Source: Streptomyces sp. NBC_01294
GTDB taxonomy: Bacteria > Actinomycetota > Actinomycetes > Streptomycetales > Streptomycetaceae
Assembly (NCBI RefSeq): GCF_035917235.1
Contig: NZ_CP108423.1
Location: 5,237,501 to 5,301,500, forward strand
Reading direction: 5' to 3'
DNA: 64,000 nt
The position numbers and the translations under genes were made by a program. Shown here in pieces: positions 37,333 through 48,039 of the stretch. Below the pieces are notes generated by a model. That model ran no database searches, was not told where the DNA came from, and saw nothing but the letters and a program-made list of their open reading frames with translations. Positions within the stretch are counted from its first letter, which is position 1; each line of letters starts with the position of its first letter.

Positions 37333-37842
37333 ATGTCGCCGCGGATGCCTAACCCGTCGCTGGTCGTTCCCGATGTACTGCCGCCCATGCGCGCGCTGGT
37401 CAAGGCCGTCAACAATGTCGGCGTGCCGTTGCAGACGCTGGTGCTCATCCACCTGCGGGTGAGCCAGATCAACGGCCGTCCGGTTCAGATTCCCGTGAAG
37501 AAGCGCGAGTTCGAGGAGGCGGGGGAGGAGGACCACCGTCTGCCCCTGGTGGAGACCTGGCGGGAGCAGACCTGCTTCACCGACGCCGAGCGCTCGGTGC
37601 TGGCGCTGGCCGAGGCCGCCACGCGCATCAACGACCGCGTGGACCCGGTGTCGGACGAGGTCTGGAACGAGGCCGCGAAGCACTGGAACGAGGTGGAGCT
37701 CGGCGCCGTGGTCCTGCACATCGGGCTGGTCAACCTTTGGAACCGCGTCAACGTCGCCACGAAGCAGGAGCCGGTGGACTGGCGCATCAACCCCAAGAAG
37801 TGGACCCCTATGACCTCGCGGCTCACCACGGCCGTCCGGTAG
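37333..37842 (+). CDS. AhpD/carboxymuconolactone decarboxylase-like protein without the CxxC motif
   Basis: The 169-residue all-helical protein matches the AhpD-like family at LIHLRVSQING, LVETWREQTCFTDAERSVLALAEA and the C-terminal VVLHIGLVNLWNRVNVATKQ. The family active site, normally INGCAxC with two Cys and a nearby His, reads INGRPVQIPVKK here, so both Cys are gone. The enzyme cannot be a peroxiredoxin-type thiol protein; it may be a binding protein or a repurposed enzyme. ATG 37333 has AAGGAG 8 nt upstream. Tandem terminators follow. Confidence 0.82.
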   Translation: MSPRMPNPSLVVPDVLPPMRALVKAVNNVGVPLQTLVLIHLRVSQINGRPVQIPVKKREFEEAGEEDHRLPLVETWREQTCFTDAERSVLALAEAATRINDRVDPVSDEVWNEAAKHWNEVELGAVVLHIGLVNLWNRVNVATKQEPVDWRINPKKWTPMTSRLTTAVR

Positions 37843-37855
37843 CACACCTCGTCCC

Positions 37856-37891
37856 AGGCCCTGTTCGGTGGAGACCCACCGGACAGGGCCT
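37856..37891. terminator. Bidirectional terminator, first of two similar hairpins
   Basis: AGGCCCTGTTCGGTGG (37856-37871) pairs with CCACCGGACAGGGCCT (37876-37891) with one G-T type mismatch. It lies 14 bp after the AhpD-like stop, between convergent genes, and is followed by CGTTGTCGTT. Confidence 0.75.
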
Positions 37892-37994
37892 CGTTGTCGT
37901 TCCCGGACGGGGACGGGGACGCGGACGGGTACGGGGTCGGGCAGGCGGATACGGGCGGACGGGTACGGGTACGCGCAGGCGGCCGGCGCACACG

Positions 37995-38040
37995 CGACGA
38001 GGCCCTGTCCGGTGGGGGACCACCAGACAGGGCCTCGTCG
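37995..38040. terminator. Bidirectional terminator, second copy
   Basis: A 21-bp stem (37995-38015 with 38020-38040) has one mismatch and a 4-nt loop. Its arms share GAGGCCCTGTCCGGTGG with the first hairpin 140 bp away, so the two arose by duplication. It lies 13 bp after the stop of the leftward dehydratase gene. Confidence 0.75.
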
Positions 38041-38052
38041 TCGTGCGGGGAC

Positions 38053-39441
38053 TCAGACGGACAGGTGGGTGCAGTCGGCCGCGCCCGAGTTGAGGATGGC
38101 GAGCAGGGTCCTGGCCTGCACGTTGACGTAGCGGCTGTGCCCGGCGAGCCAGCTCAGCTGGCCCGGTGTGACCCAGTGGAACCCCGGGGGCGCCTCCGCG
38201 GGGGTCGTGGCCTCGTCGGTCTCGACGATCAGGTAGCGGCTTTCGGCGTTGAGGAACCGGCCGCCCTCCTCGGAGTGGGTCGCCGAGTAGCGGATGCGGT
38301 CGGGGGACGCGTTCAGCATCAGGTCGAGGAAGGGCGGACGGTGCTCGGCGTCCAGGTGGGCGTAGTTCGCCGGCACGTACTGCACCGTCGCCGCGAGTTC
38401 GGCGGTGTCCAGGAAGCCGCCCTCGACGAGCGCGTGCACCAGGACGTGCGGGACCCCGTCGAAGACGCGGTAGGCGAAGGCGACGATGCCGGGCGCCACC
38501 GGTTCGATGATCGGCTGGGTCCAGCCGGCGACCTCACGGCCGGCGCCCTCGATGGACACCGCCACCACCCGGAAGAACTTGTCGTCGACCCGGCTGATGG
38601 AGTGCTCGTCCTGCTGCCAGCCGGCGATCTCCGGCAGGGGCATGCGGCGGGTGATGATGTCGTGGCGGGCCCGTTCCCCGGTGAACCAGGCCAGCAGGTC
38701 GGAGTCGGACGACAGCGCCCCCTGCTCGGGAGGGGCCATCGGAGCGCTCGCCAGCACGGTGCGCGCATCCATGTTGACTATGTTGTCCAGGCGCAGCATC
38801 GCCACGATCTGCCCGAGGGTGAGCCAGCGGAACTCGTCGTGGAGGGGTACGTCGCCCTCGACCTCGACGATCATGTTGCGGTTGCGCTTCCGGTAGAACC
38901 AGGCGCCGTGCTCGGACTGCAGGACGTCCGTGAGCACGTGGTCGTGGTCGGGATCGACGAAGTGCTCCAGGTACTTCACCTCGGCCCCGCCGTGCGCCTT
39001 CGTGTAGTTGCTGCGGGTGGCCTGCACGGTGGGGGAGAGCTGCACGAGGTTGGGGTTGCCGGGCTCCATCTTCGCCTGCATGAGGAAGTGGAGGACCCCG
39101 TCGAACTCCTTGGCCAGGATGCCGAGGATGCCGATCTCCGGCTGCACGATGATTGGCTGCTGCCACTCGGCCTCGGGCCGTACGACGTGCAGGCCCTCGA
39201 CGGTGAAGAACCGGCCGCTGCTGTGGCCGAGGTTGCCGCTCTCCGGGGCGAACGACCAGTGGTCGAGTTCGGCGAACGGGATCCGCCGGATCGCCGTGCC
39301 GCAGAACAGCCGGTGGAAGTTCAGCCAGCCCGGCACGTCGGCCGTCGGGATGTGGACGCCCTCGGGCGTCGCGGCGGACAGGGCCAGCCGTTCGGTGATC
39401 CCGGCGCGGGACCGCGGAACCAGTCGGGTCGGGGCGCTCAC
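38053..39441 (-). CDS. NDP-hexose 2,3-dehydratase
   Basis: The 462-residue enzyme removes the C2 hydroxyl of NDP-4-keto-6-deoxyglucose, starting 2,6-dideoxysugar formation. Two tandem NDP-hexose-dehydratase repeats are seen, each with a W(x)QP motif (EWQQPIIVQPEIGILG; GWTQPIIEPVAPGIVAF) and a Q(Y/A)xP-like N-Y segment (ATRSNYTKAHGG; VPANYAHLDAE). This matches TylX3/SpnO-type proteins in length and layout. GTG 39441 overlaps the rmlB stop by 4 nt. The remaining genes for a finished deoxysugar are not in the window. Confidence 0.9.
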   Translation of the reverse strand: MSAPTRLVPRSRAGITERLALSAATPEGVHIPTADVPGWLNFHRLFCGTAIRRIPFAELDHWSFAPESGNLGHSSGRFFTVEGLHVVRPEAEWQQPIIVQPEIGILGILAKEFDGVLHFLMQAKMEPGNPNLVQLSPTVQATRSNYTKAHGGAEVKYLEHFVDPDHDHVLTDVLQSEHGAWFYRKRNRNMIVEVEGDVPLHDEFRWLTLGQIVAMLRLDNIVNMDARTVLASAPMAPPEQGALSSDSDLLAWFTGERARHDIITRRMPLPEIAGWQQDEHSISRVDDKFFRVVAVSIEGAGREVAGWTQPIIEPVAPGIVAFAYRVFDGVPHVLVHALVEGGFLDTAELAATVQYVPANYAHLDAEHRPPFLDLMLNASPDRIRYSATHSEEGGRFLNAESRYLIVETDEATTPAEAPPGFHWVTPGQLSWLAGHSRYVNVQARTLLAILNSGAADCTHLSV

Positions 39442-40418
39442 GGCCGACCACCGCCTTCCTTGACGGGCTTCCACCACTGCGGATTGTCCTGGTACCACGC
39501 GACGGTCTGCGCCAGGCCCTCGTCGAACGGGGTGAGCGGCAGGTGGCCGAGCTCCTGTTCGATCTTCTTCTGGTCCAGCGCGTAGCGCCGGTCGTGCCCC
39601 TTGCGGTCGGTGATGTGCCGGACCATGTCCGGGCCGGCTCCGCACAGTTCGGCGAGCCGGTGGGCCAGTGTCAGGTTCGCCACCGCCGTGCCGGCGCCGA
39701 TGTTGTAGGCCTCGCCCGCCCGGCCCCCGGTGAGCACGCGGTGCACGGCCCGGCAGTGGTCGTCCACGTGCAGCCACTCGCGGACCTGCTGTCCGTCCCC
39801 GTAGACGGGGATGGGGCGTCCTTCGAGCAGATGGGTGACGGCGAGCGGAATGAACTTCTCGGGGTGCTGGTAGGGGCCGTAGTTGTTGGAGCAGCGGGTG
39901 ATCGAGACGTTCAGCCGGTGCGTGCGGAAGTAGGCCAGGGCGATGAGGTCGGAGGCGGCCTTGGACGCGGCATAGGGGGAGTTGGGCAGGAGGGGGGACT
40001 CCTCGGTCCAGCTGCCCTCCTCGATGGACCCGTACACCTCGTCCGTCGAGACGTGCACCACCCGCTCGACGCCGGCCGCCAGGCAGGCCTCCAGCAGGGC
40101 CTGCGTGCCCTCCACGTTGGTCCGGACGAACGCCGCGCCGCTCCGGATCGAGCGGTCCACGTGGCTCTCGGCCGCGAAGTGCACGACCGCGTCCTGGCCT
40201 TCCAGCACCGAGGGCAGCAGGTCCCGGTCGAGGATGTCCCCCTGTACGAAGCTGAGCCGCGGGTGGGTGAGGGGGAGGTTGTCACGGTTTCCCGCGTAGG
40301 TCAGCCGGTCCAGAACCGTGACGTGCGCGTCCTCGTACCCCGGATATCCCCCGTCGAGCATGGTCCGTACGTAATGCGAGCCGATGAATCCGGCTCCGCC
40401 GGTGACGAGGATTCTCAT
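39438..40418 (-). CDS. rmlB: dTDP-glucose 4,6-dehydratase
   Basis: The 326-residue short-chain-dehydrogenase-fold enzyme converts dTDP-glucose to dTDP-4-keto-6-deoxyglucose. Seen are the NAD-binding GGAGFIGSHYVRT, HFAAESHVDRSI, the catalytic STDEVYG (Thr-Asp-Glu) and Y-x3-K in SPYAASKAASD, plus the RCSNNYGPYQHPEKFIPL motif. It is the first gene of a pair with the 2,3-dehydratase (4-nt overlap). Dedicated cluster copy is likely because of this coupling. Confidence 0.95.
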   Translation of the reverse strand: MRILVTGGAGFIGSHYVRTMLDGGYPGYEDAHVTVLDRLTYAGNRDNLPLTHPRLSFVQGDILDRDLLPSVLEGQDAVVHFAAESHVDRSIRSGAAFVRTNVEGTQALLEACLAAGVERVVHVSTDEVYGSIEEGSWTEESPLLPNSPYAASKAASDLIALAYFRTHRLNVSITRCSNNYGPYQHPEKFIPLAVTHLLEGRPIPVYGDGQQVREWLHVDDHCRAVHRVLTGGRAGEAYNIGAGTAVANLTLAHRLAELCGAGPDMVRHITDRKGHDRRYALDQKKIEQELGHLPLTPFDEGLAQTVAWYQDNPQWWKPVKEGGGRP

Positions 40419-40568
40419 GTGACCACATCGCAATCGGAATTCCACGCTCGAAGCATGTGCATTGACCCTTTTCGATGAGGGGGATGGATGCCGTGAAATT
40501 CACGCTAAGGAGTCGACGGAATCCGGGCACCTTTCAGATTGCCGGTTCAACCGCTGAAAACGCCGAGA

Positions 40569-40598
40569 GGTGGTGGCGGGTATCGCCCCGCCACCACC
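40569..40598 (-). terminator. Terminator after the UvrA-like gene
   Basis: GGTGGTGGCGGG (40569-40580) pairs perfectly with CCCGCCACCACC (40587-40598) around a 6-nt loop, 26 bp past the stop of the leftward UvrA-like gene. Confidence 0.7.
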
Positions 40599-40623
40599 CC
40601 CCGACCACCCCCTGACCGGGGCT

Positions 40624-43017
<2,394 letters not shown>

Positions 43018-43032
43018 CGTGTCTCCATCTCT

Positions 43033-43068
43033 CCGGATGGGGACCGCCCTTGCCCGGCCCCCATCCGG
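43033..43068 (-). promoter_or_regulatory. Leader hairpin before the UvrA-like gene
   Basis: CCGGATGGGG (43033-43042) pairs perfectly with CCCCATCCGG (43059-43068) around a 16-nt loop, 15 nt from the start codon. It lies between the repeat array and the ribosome binding site and might affect translation or act as an attenuator. Confidence 0.5.
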
Positions 43069-43086
43069 CGAGCCTGGGGCGTGGCA

Positions 43087-43192
43087 CTCGAATCCCCCTC
43101 GAGGACGCCTCGAAGAAGACTCGCGACGGATTCGAGGGAGATTCGACGGGGAATCAAGGGGGATTCGAGGCGGATCCGAGGGGGATTCGAGA
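43087..43192. promoter_or_regulatory. Ten heptamer repeats at exact 11-bp spacing (SARP/OmpR-type operator candidate)
   Basis: Heptamers start at 43087, 43098, 43109, 43120, 43131, 43142, 43153, 43164, 43175 and 43186. Examples are CTCGAGG, CTCGAAG, TTCGAGG, TTCGACG, TCCGAGG and TTCGAGA; seven of ten contain TCGA at the same place. All are separated by 4-bp linkers, often GGGA or CGGA. Heptamers with TCGAG cores separated by 4 bp are how SARP activators such as ActII-ORF4 and DnrI bind. The array fills the spacer upstream of the UvrA-like gene. It is not coding, as 11 is not a multiple of three. Confidence 0.7.
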
Positions 43193-43203
43193 ATCGCGCC
43201 GAC

Positions 43204-43560
43204 TTAGCGGTCCTGCATCAGTCCGAGGACGTTTCCGTCGATGTCGGTGACGGTGGCCACCAGGCGGCCGCCGCCGACATCGGCCGCCGCGTTCTGCACC
43301 GTGGCACCCGCCGCGGTCACCTCGGCGAGCTTCGCCTGGATGTCCCGGACGTGCCAGTAGGCGACCGGTGAGCTCATGCCCTGCGTGCCCGCTCCCGGGA
43401 CCAGTCCGATGTGCTGACCTGCGACGTCGAAGCCGACGTAGAAGTCCTGGTCGGTCTGCGGTTCGATGCCGAGCAGTGCGGTGTACACCTGCTTGGCTGC
43501 TGCCAGGTCCGCGACGGGATGCAGCACGGTCTTGATTCCCTGGACGGCAGGGTCAGCCAT
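43204..43560 (-). CDS. VOC-family (glyoxalase/bleomycin-resistance-like) protein
   Basis: The 118-residue single VOC domain starts IKTVLHPVADLAAAKQVYTAL and ends TVTDIDGNVLGLMQD, with a central GQHIGLVPG strand. VOC proteins of this size either bind drugs (as bleomycin-resistance proteins do) or act as metalloenzymes. It lies next to other resistance-type genes in the cluster, which favours drug binding, by inference. ATG 43560 has AGGAGAG upstream. Confidence 0.85.
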   Translation of the reverse strand: MADPAVQGIKTVLHPVADLAAAKQVYTALLGIEPQTDQDFYVGFDVAGQHIGLVPGAGTQGMSSPVAYWHVRDIQAKLAEVTAAGATVQNAAADVGGGRLVATVTDIDGNVLGLMQDR

Positions 43561-43650
43561 GGTCTCTCCTGGGGTTGAGTTCTCGTTACCGCATGGTAGG
43601 GAATTTCCCAGACGTGATGCTTCTCCGTTCTTGCTCACTCCAGTGGGGTT

Positions 43651-43709
43651 CCAGCCATCTTTGACCGGAATTGCAGAGGCCCTTGTCAGGATGCGAGCGC
43701 GTTGCATCC
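43651..43709 (+). promoter_or_regulatory. 59-bp promoter element, copy A
   Basis: This stretch aligns without gaps to 60252-60310 at 42 of 59 positions, including TTGACC, CCTTG(T/C)CAGG, TGCGA and GCATCC. It ends 14 bp upstream of the secreted hydrolase start. TTGACC may be a -35 box and the rest an activator or operator site. Shared sequence is seen directly; function is inferred. Confidence 0.6.
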
Positions 43710-43723
43710 AGAAGGGGAATCAC

Positions 43724-45268
43724 GTGAAAAAGCTCGCATTGGTCACCTCGGTGATCGTGGCCGGTCTGCTGGGTCCGTCCGTCGCCCCGGTGTCGGCGGC
43801 GGAGAACACGGTCACGCCGACCGCCGGAAGCGTCGCCTGGGCGCCGTGTCCGGAGAACGACCCGAACCTCGGCCCCATGCTGAAGGGGCTGGAGTGCGGT
43901 TCGATACAGGTGCCGCTCAACTACGCGGAGCCCGCCGGCCGGAAGATATCCCTGGCCCTGACCAGGGCCAAGCACACCGTTGCCGACGCCCAGTACAAGG
44001 GCGTCGTGGTGCTCAACCGCGGCCAGTGGCCCGGCGGCATCGGCCGCGACCTGCCCACCCGGTACGCGAAGGGCACCACCGGCCTGGCGGCCGACGTCGG
44101 CGCCGCCTACGACTGGATCGGCTTCGACCCGCGCGGTGTCGGGGCCAGCGAGCCGGCCCTCGTCTGCGACCCCTCGTACATCAACCCGGGCCATGCCCTG
44201 CCCGACCCGGTGCCGGCCTCGCCCGCCGCCGAGCAGGCGTGGGTGGACCGGGCCCGCGCGTACGCCGAGAGCTGCGGCCAGAAGTACGGTGACGTGCTCA
44301 ACCACATGACGACCAAGGACGCGGCGCGCGACCTGGACCAGATGCGCATCGCGTTCGGCCAGGAGAAGATCACCTACTTCGGCACCGACTGGGGCACCTA
44401 CCTCGGCTCGGTCTACGCCTCCATGTTCCCGAACCGCGTGCAGCGGCTGCTGCTGGACAGCGTGGCGAGCCCGGGCGGCGTGGGCTTCCCGAACCACCTC
44501 GGCAAGAACTTCACGTCGGAGCAGAACGCCGACATCTTCTTCGCCTGGGTCGCCAAGTACGACTCGGTCTACCACCTGGGCACGACCGCCGCCCAGGTCG
44601 AGGCGAAGTACTACGAGGGCCAGGACCGGCTGCGCACGGCGCCCGTCGACGGCAAGATAGGCCCGGCCGAATGGGCCGACGTCTTCGAGCCGGTCGTCTA
44701 CCGCCACTGGATCTGGCTCAACCGCGCGAAGATCCTCTCCGACTTCGTCGTCAACAACGACGCGACCTCGCTGAAGGCCAACTTCTCCGACCCCGGCTTC
44801 CCGCACCAGAACCGCCACACGATGACCAACGCGGTCAACTGCACCGACGGTCCGTGGCCGCGGGACTGGAACCAGTACAGCGCGGCGTACTCCAGCCAGC
44901 ACGCCATCGGAGCCAAGTTCCTGACCTGGAGCAACGCCTGGTACACCGCGCCGTGCGCCTTCTGGCCGGCGCCCGCCCAGACGCCGCAGAAGGTCGGCAA
45001 CGGCTCGGTCGAGGTCCTGCTGATCCAGCCGCAGTTCGACACCGCGCACGGACTGTTCGGCGCCTTCGAGACGCACCTGCTGTTCCCGAACTCCCGGCTG
45101 ATCCTGGAGCAGGGCGGCCACAGCGTCGGCGCCGCCCTGTCGGCGAACAACAACGCCTGCCTGAACACCCACGTCAGCAACTACCTGCGGGACGGCACCC
45201 GGCCGTCCTCCAAGTGGGGCGTCGACGCGACCTGCCAGGCGGCCGCCGACCCGGTGCCGACGGTCTGA
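43724..45268 (+). CDS. Secreted TAP-like alpha/beta hydrolase with Asp in the nucleophile position
   Basis: The 514-residue protein has a signal peptide (MKKLALVTSVIVAGLLGPSV, cleavage near VSAAEN) and the fold of the tripeptidyl-aminopeptidase-like family (WIGFDPRGVGASEPALVCD, then a lid region and a C-terminal LEQGGHSVG with the catalytic His). The nucleophile elbow, G-x-S-x-G in peptidases, reads YFGTDWGTYLG with D222. Asp is the nucleophile of epoxide hydrolases, and related Asp-type enzymes in epoxide-bearing polyketide pathways open epoxides. So this may be an exported detoxifying or tailoring epoxide hydrolase. GTG 43724 has AAGGGG upstream. It carries promoter element copy A. Confidence 0.85.
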   Translation: MKKLALVTSVIVAGLLGPSVAPVSAAENTVTPTAGSVAWAPCPENDPNLGPMLKGLECGSIQVPLNYAEPAGRKISLALTRAKHTVADAQYKGVVVLNRGQWPGGIGRDLPTRYAKGTTGLAADVGAAYDWIGFDPRGVGASEPALVCDPSYINPGHALPDPVPASPAAEQAWVDRARAYAESCGQKYGDVLNHMTTKDAARDLDQMRIAFGQEKITYFGTDWGTYLGSVYASMFPNRVQRLLLDSVASPGGVGFPNHLGKNFTSEQNADIFFAWVAKYDSVYHLGTTAAQVEAKYYEGQDRLRTAPVDGKIGPAEWADVFEPVVYRHWIWLNRAKILSDFVVNNDATSLKANFSDPGFPHQNRHTMTNAVNCTDGPWPRDWNQYSAAYSSQHAIGAKFLTWSNAWYTAPCAFWPAPAQTPQKVGNGSVEVLLIQPQFDTAHGLFGAFETHLLFPNSRLILEQGGHSVGAALSANNNACLNTHVSNYLRDGTRPSSKWGVDATCQAAADPVPTV

Positions 45269-45361
45269 TCCGGCGCACGCGACGCCACGTGAAGCCATGT
45301 GACGCCACGCGTCGCCGAGCGGGCCCCGCATGAGCAGCATGCGGGGCCCGCTCCTCGCGGG

Positions 45362-46687
45362 TCAGCGCGCGGCGGCTGCCGCGCCGGCCCGGTGGGCGAC
45401 GACCAGGACCTCCAGCGTGCGCGCCAGTTCGTTGGGGGCGGGCATGGAGAGCACCTCCTGGCGGAGCCGGCGGGCGTTCGCCCGGATGGTCCCGTCCTCC
45501 AGCAGGCGGACGATCGCGGCGCGGACCGAGGGCCCGTCCACGTCGGCGGGCTTCATGGCGAGCCCCGCACCCGTCCGGTCGAGGCACTGGAGCTTGAGCG
45601 GAACGTCGAACGCCCGGCTGACCAGCAGCTGGGGGACGCCGTAGCGCAGGGCGCAGCCGAACGACCAGGTCCCGCCGTGATGCACCATGGCGGCGCAGGT
45701 CGGCAGGACGTCGGCGAGGGGCACGGACTCCACGAGGCGGGTGTTGGCCGGTACGTCGCGCAGCTGGTCCTGGGATTCCTTCGGGAGGGTCAGGACCAGC
45801 TCCATCTCCAGGTCGCCCACCGAGTCGAGGATCTCCTGGATGCGTTCGACGGGCAGCAGCTGGCGCACCGGCCCGTCGTTCACCGCGTCGCCGAACGTCA
45901 TCAGGACCCGCGGCGCCCGCGGGGGCTCGGCGAGCCACGCCGGCATGAGCGTCGGCCCGTTGTAGGGGACGAACTGCATGGGGAGCGTGGTCGGCCGGAG
46001 GTCGGGACGGAACGCCTCCGGCAGCGGGTCGATCGTGAACTGCCCGTTCACCAGGTCCTCGGAGTACTCGACGCCGTACTTCCCGGCCCAGCCCGTCAGC
46101 CAGTCGCGCAGTCCGTCGGCGCGGTCCTCCGGCGGCTGCAGGGCCTGGGCGTGCAGGTAGTCCTCGCGCATGCGGGTGTAGACGTCGACCGAGTACAGCA
46201 CCCGGGCGTGCGCGGCGCCCACGGCGGCGGCGGCCACCGCGCCGGCGAACGCCTTCGCGCCCCACAGCACCAGATCGGGCTTCCAGGTCCGGGCGAAGCC
46301 GACCAGGTCCTCCATCATCGAGTCGTTGGACCGCCGCGCCTGCGGGAGAACGAGGCTGTCGAAGACCCAGGTGGCCTGCTCCCAGCTCAGCCGGTCGCGG
46401 TCCGGCCGCACGTCGAACAGCGGGCCGAGGCCGCCCTGCGGAGAGGCTGCCGCGGCGGGCGCGGTCCTCTTCTCGCGCTGGGCCTGCTGGTCGCGCGCCC
46501 GGCGTAACTCCGCGCTCTCGCCGGGGCCGACGCCGATGCCGGTCAGCCCGGCCCCGGTGACGTCGTCGAGCAGGTCCGGCCATCCGGCCACGCGGACCTC
46601 GTGCCCGGCCGTCTGGAGGGACCATGCCAGCGGAATCAGATTGAACAGGTGCGTCTTAAAGGGAAACGGCACAATGAGAACGCGCAC
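45362..46687 (-). CDS. GT1-family glycosyltransferase (antibiotic type)
   Basis: The 441-residue enzyme has the GT-B fold with N-terminal RVLIVPFPFKTHLFNLIPLAW and the C-terminal sugar-nucleotide motif MVHHGGTWSFGCALRYGVPQL. It resembles the macrolide/aromatic polyketide glycosyltransferases (DesVII/AknS class). Many of these need a P450-like helper protein, which is not in the window. It likely attaches the deoxysugar started by the 4,6- and 2,3-dehydratases. GTG 46687 has AAGGAAG 7 nt upstream. It follows the MFS gene in one leftward transcript, 73 bp apart. Confidence 0.9.
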   Translation of the reverse strand: MRVLIVPFPFKTHLFNLIPLAWSLQTAGHEVRVAGWPDLLDDVTGAGLTGIGVGPGESAELRRARDQQAQREKRTAPAAAASPQGGLGPLFDVRPDRDRLSWEQATWVFDSLVLPQARRSNDSMMEDLVGFARTWKPDLVLWGAKAFAGAVAAAAVGAAHARVLYSVDVYTRMREDYLHAQALQPPEDRADGLRDWLTGWAGKYGVEYSEDLVNGQFTIDPLPEAFRPDLRPTTLPMQFVPYNGPTLMPAWLAEPPRAPRVLMTFGDAVNDGPVRQLLPVERIQEILDSVGDLEMELVLTLPKESQDQLRDVPANTRLVESVPLADVLPTCAAMVHHGGTWSFGCALRYGVPQLLVSRAFDVPLKLQCLDRTGAGLAMKPADVDGPSVRAAIVRLLEDGTIRANARRLRQEVLSMPAPNELARTLEVLVVAHRAGAAAAAR

Positions 46688-46760
46688 GACGGACTTCCTT
46701 AGCTTCAGGGGTGGGGAGTTCACGGGCGACGCCACGCTTTCCGAGCCCCTGCCATCATGC

Positions 46761-47960
46761 TCACGCGTCGGCTACGGATCTTCTCCAGGTTTGCCGGGTC
46801 TCGCCGGTCGCGGCGGTGACCGCGAAGGTGACGGCGGCGACCGCCAAAGCCGCGGGCAGCGGGCCCACCAGGTCGCAGAGCGTGCCCATGACCAGGATCG
46901 ACACCGCCACGCCCGAGGGAAGCAGCGTGGCCCGCAGCGTCACCACGGACGCGAGCTCCTCGGCGGAAGCCGCGGCCAGCAGCCGGTTGTTGTAGTGGAC
47001 GTAGGCAATCTCGAAGAGGACGAGGAAGAGCGCGTACAGCACGAGCGTCGGGGCGGTGCTGCCGACCAGGACCGCCGCCAGCAGCGGCGGCATGGGCAGC
47101 ACGGCCCAGACGGACGAGGGCACGCGGCCGAGGTACTGCTGGGCCGGCAGGGCGGCGAGCGAGCCGGCGAAGACGGCGACCGCCGAGATCGCGACGAACA
47201 GGCCCACCAGGCGGGTTCCGCCACCCAGCACATGGAGCGGGATCACGGTGACGGCCACCGTGTGGAAGCCCTGCCAGAACGCCACGAGCAGGAAACGGGC
47301 GAACAGCCGGCGCAGCACCGGGTCCTCGACGCGAAGCCGCGTACCGCTTGCGGAACCCGCGGCGTCCCGGGCACGCTCGGGAGCCTCCCCGGAGGGCGCC
47401 GGCAGCGCCCACGCGAGCAGCGCGGAGAGCGCCAGCGTCGCCACGTTCACCGCGATCAGGCCCCGGAGCGGCAAGACCGAGGCGGCCGGCCCGGCCAGCG
47501 CCGCGCCGACGCTGAGGCCGGTCAGCTTGCCGATCTCGGCGACGGTGTTGGCCCGGTCCAGCCGCTGCGCCGCGACGGCGCCGCGCAGGACGACCGACGT
47601 GGCCGAGCGGGTGACCGTCTCGAAGAACCCGCGGGCGAGGACGAGGGCGGTGGCGGTCGCGAGCAGTGCGTGGCCCGGCGCCAGGAGGGCGGCCGCGGTC
47701 AGCACCAGGCTCGCCGCCTCGGCCAGCCGGACGAGCCGCTCCGGGGCGCGCCGGGCGAGCAGCCGGTTGAGCGGCCCGGCCAGCAGCAGCGCGGGCAGCC
47801 ACGGCGCGCTCAGCACGGCGCCGGCGAGCAGGCCCGATCCGGTGACCGACCCCACGTGCGTGGACAGGCTCACGAGAAGCAGAAAACTCCCGCAGGTGTT
47901 GACGAACAGCAATGCGGGAGTGAAATGCGGCGAGCGGAAACGAGCAGGAAAAAGTGTCAT
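46761..47960 (-). CDS. MFS transporter
   Basis: The 399-residue protein has about twelve hydrophobic segments, the inter-helix motif PLNRLLARRAPERLVRL after helix 2 and a central hydrophilic loop near residue 200. It is a major-facilitator exporter, probably for the cluster product. ATG 47960 has GGAGGGG at good spacing. It heads the leftward MFS-glycosyltransferase unit and is divergent from the ATP-grasp gene, 79 bp apart. Confidence 0.87.
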   Translation of the reverse strand: MTLFPARFRSPHFTPALLFVNTCGSFLLLVSLSTHVGSVTGSGLLAGAVLSAPWLPALLLAGPLNRLLARRAPERLVRLAEAASLVLTAAALLAPGHALLATATALVLARGFFETVTRSATSVVLRGAVAAQRLDRANTVAEIGKLTGLSVGAALAGPAASVLPLRGLIAVNVATLALSALLAWALPAPSGEAPERARDAAGSASGTRLRVEDPVLRRLFARFLLVAFWQGFHTVAVTVIPLHVLGGGTRLVGLFVAISAVAVFAGSLAALPAQQYLGRVPSSVWAVLPMPPLLAAVLVGSTAPTLVLYALFLVLFEIAYVHYNNRLLAAASAEELASVVTLRATLLPSGVAVSILVMGTLCDLVGPLPAALAVAAVTFAVTAATGETRQTWRRSVADA

Positions 47961-48039
47961 CAGGTACCCCTCCAAGGGCTGGAGGATGGCAGAGCTGAAC
48001 AGATTTCGGCGAGGGGAAAGTCTGTCTATCGTTGAACAT

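Noticed and set aside
43087..43192. Reading the 11-bp array as a coding repeat or as PhoP-type direct repeat units
   Set aside because: Eleven is not a multiple of three and stops occur. PhoP units share the 11-bp length but need a GTTCA core, which is not seen; TCGA fits SARP-type sites better.
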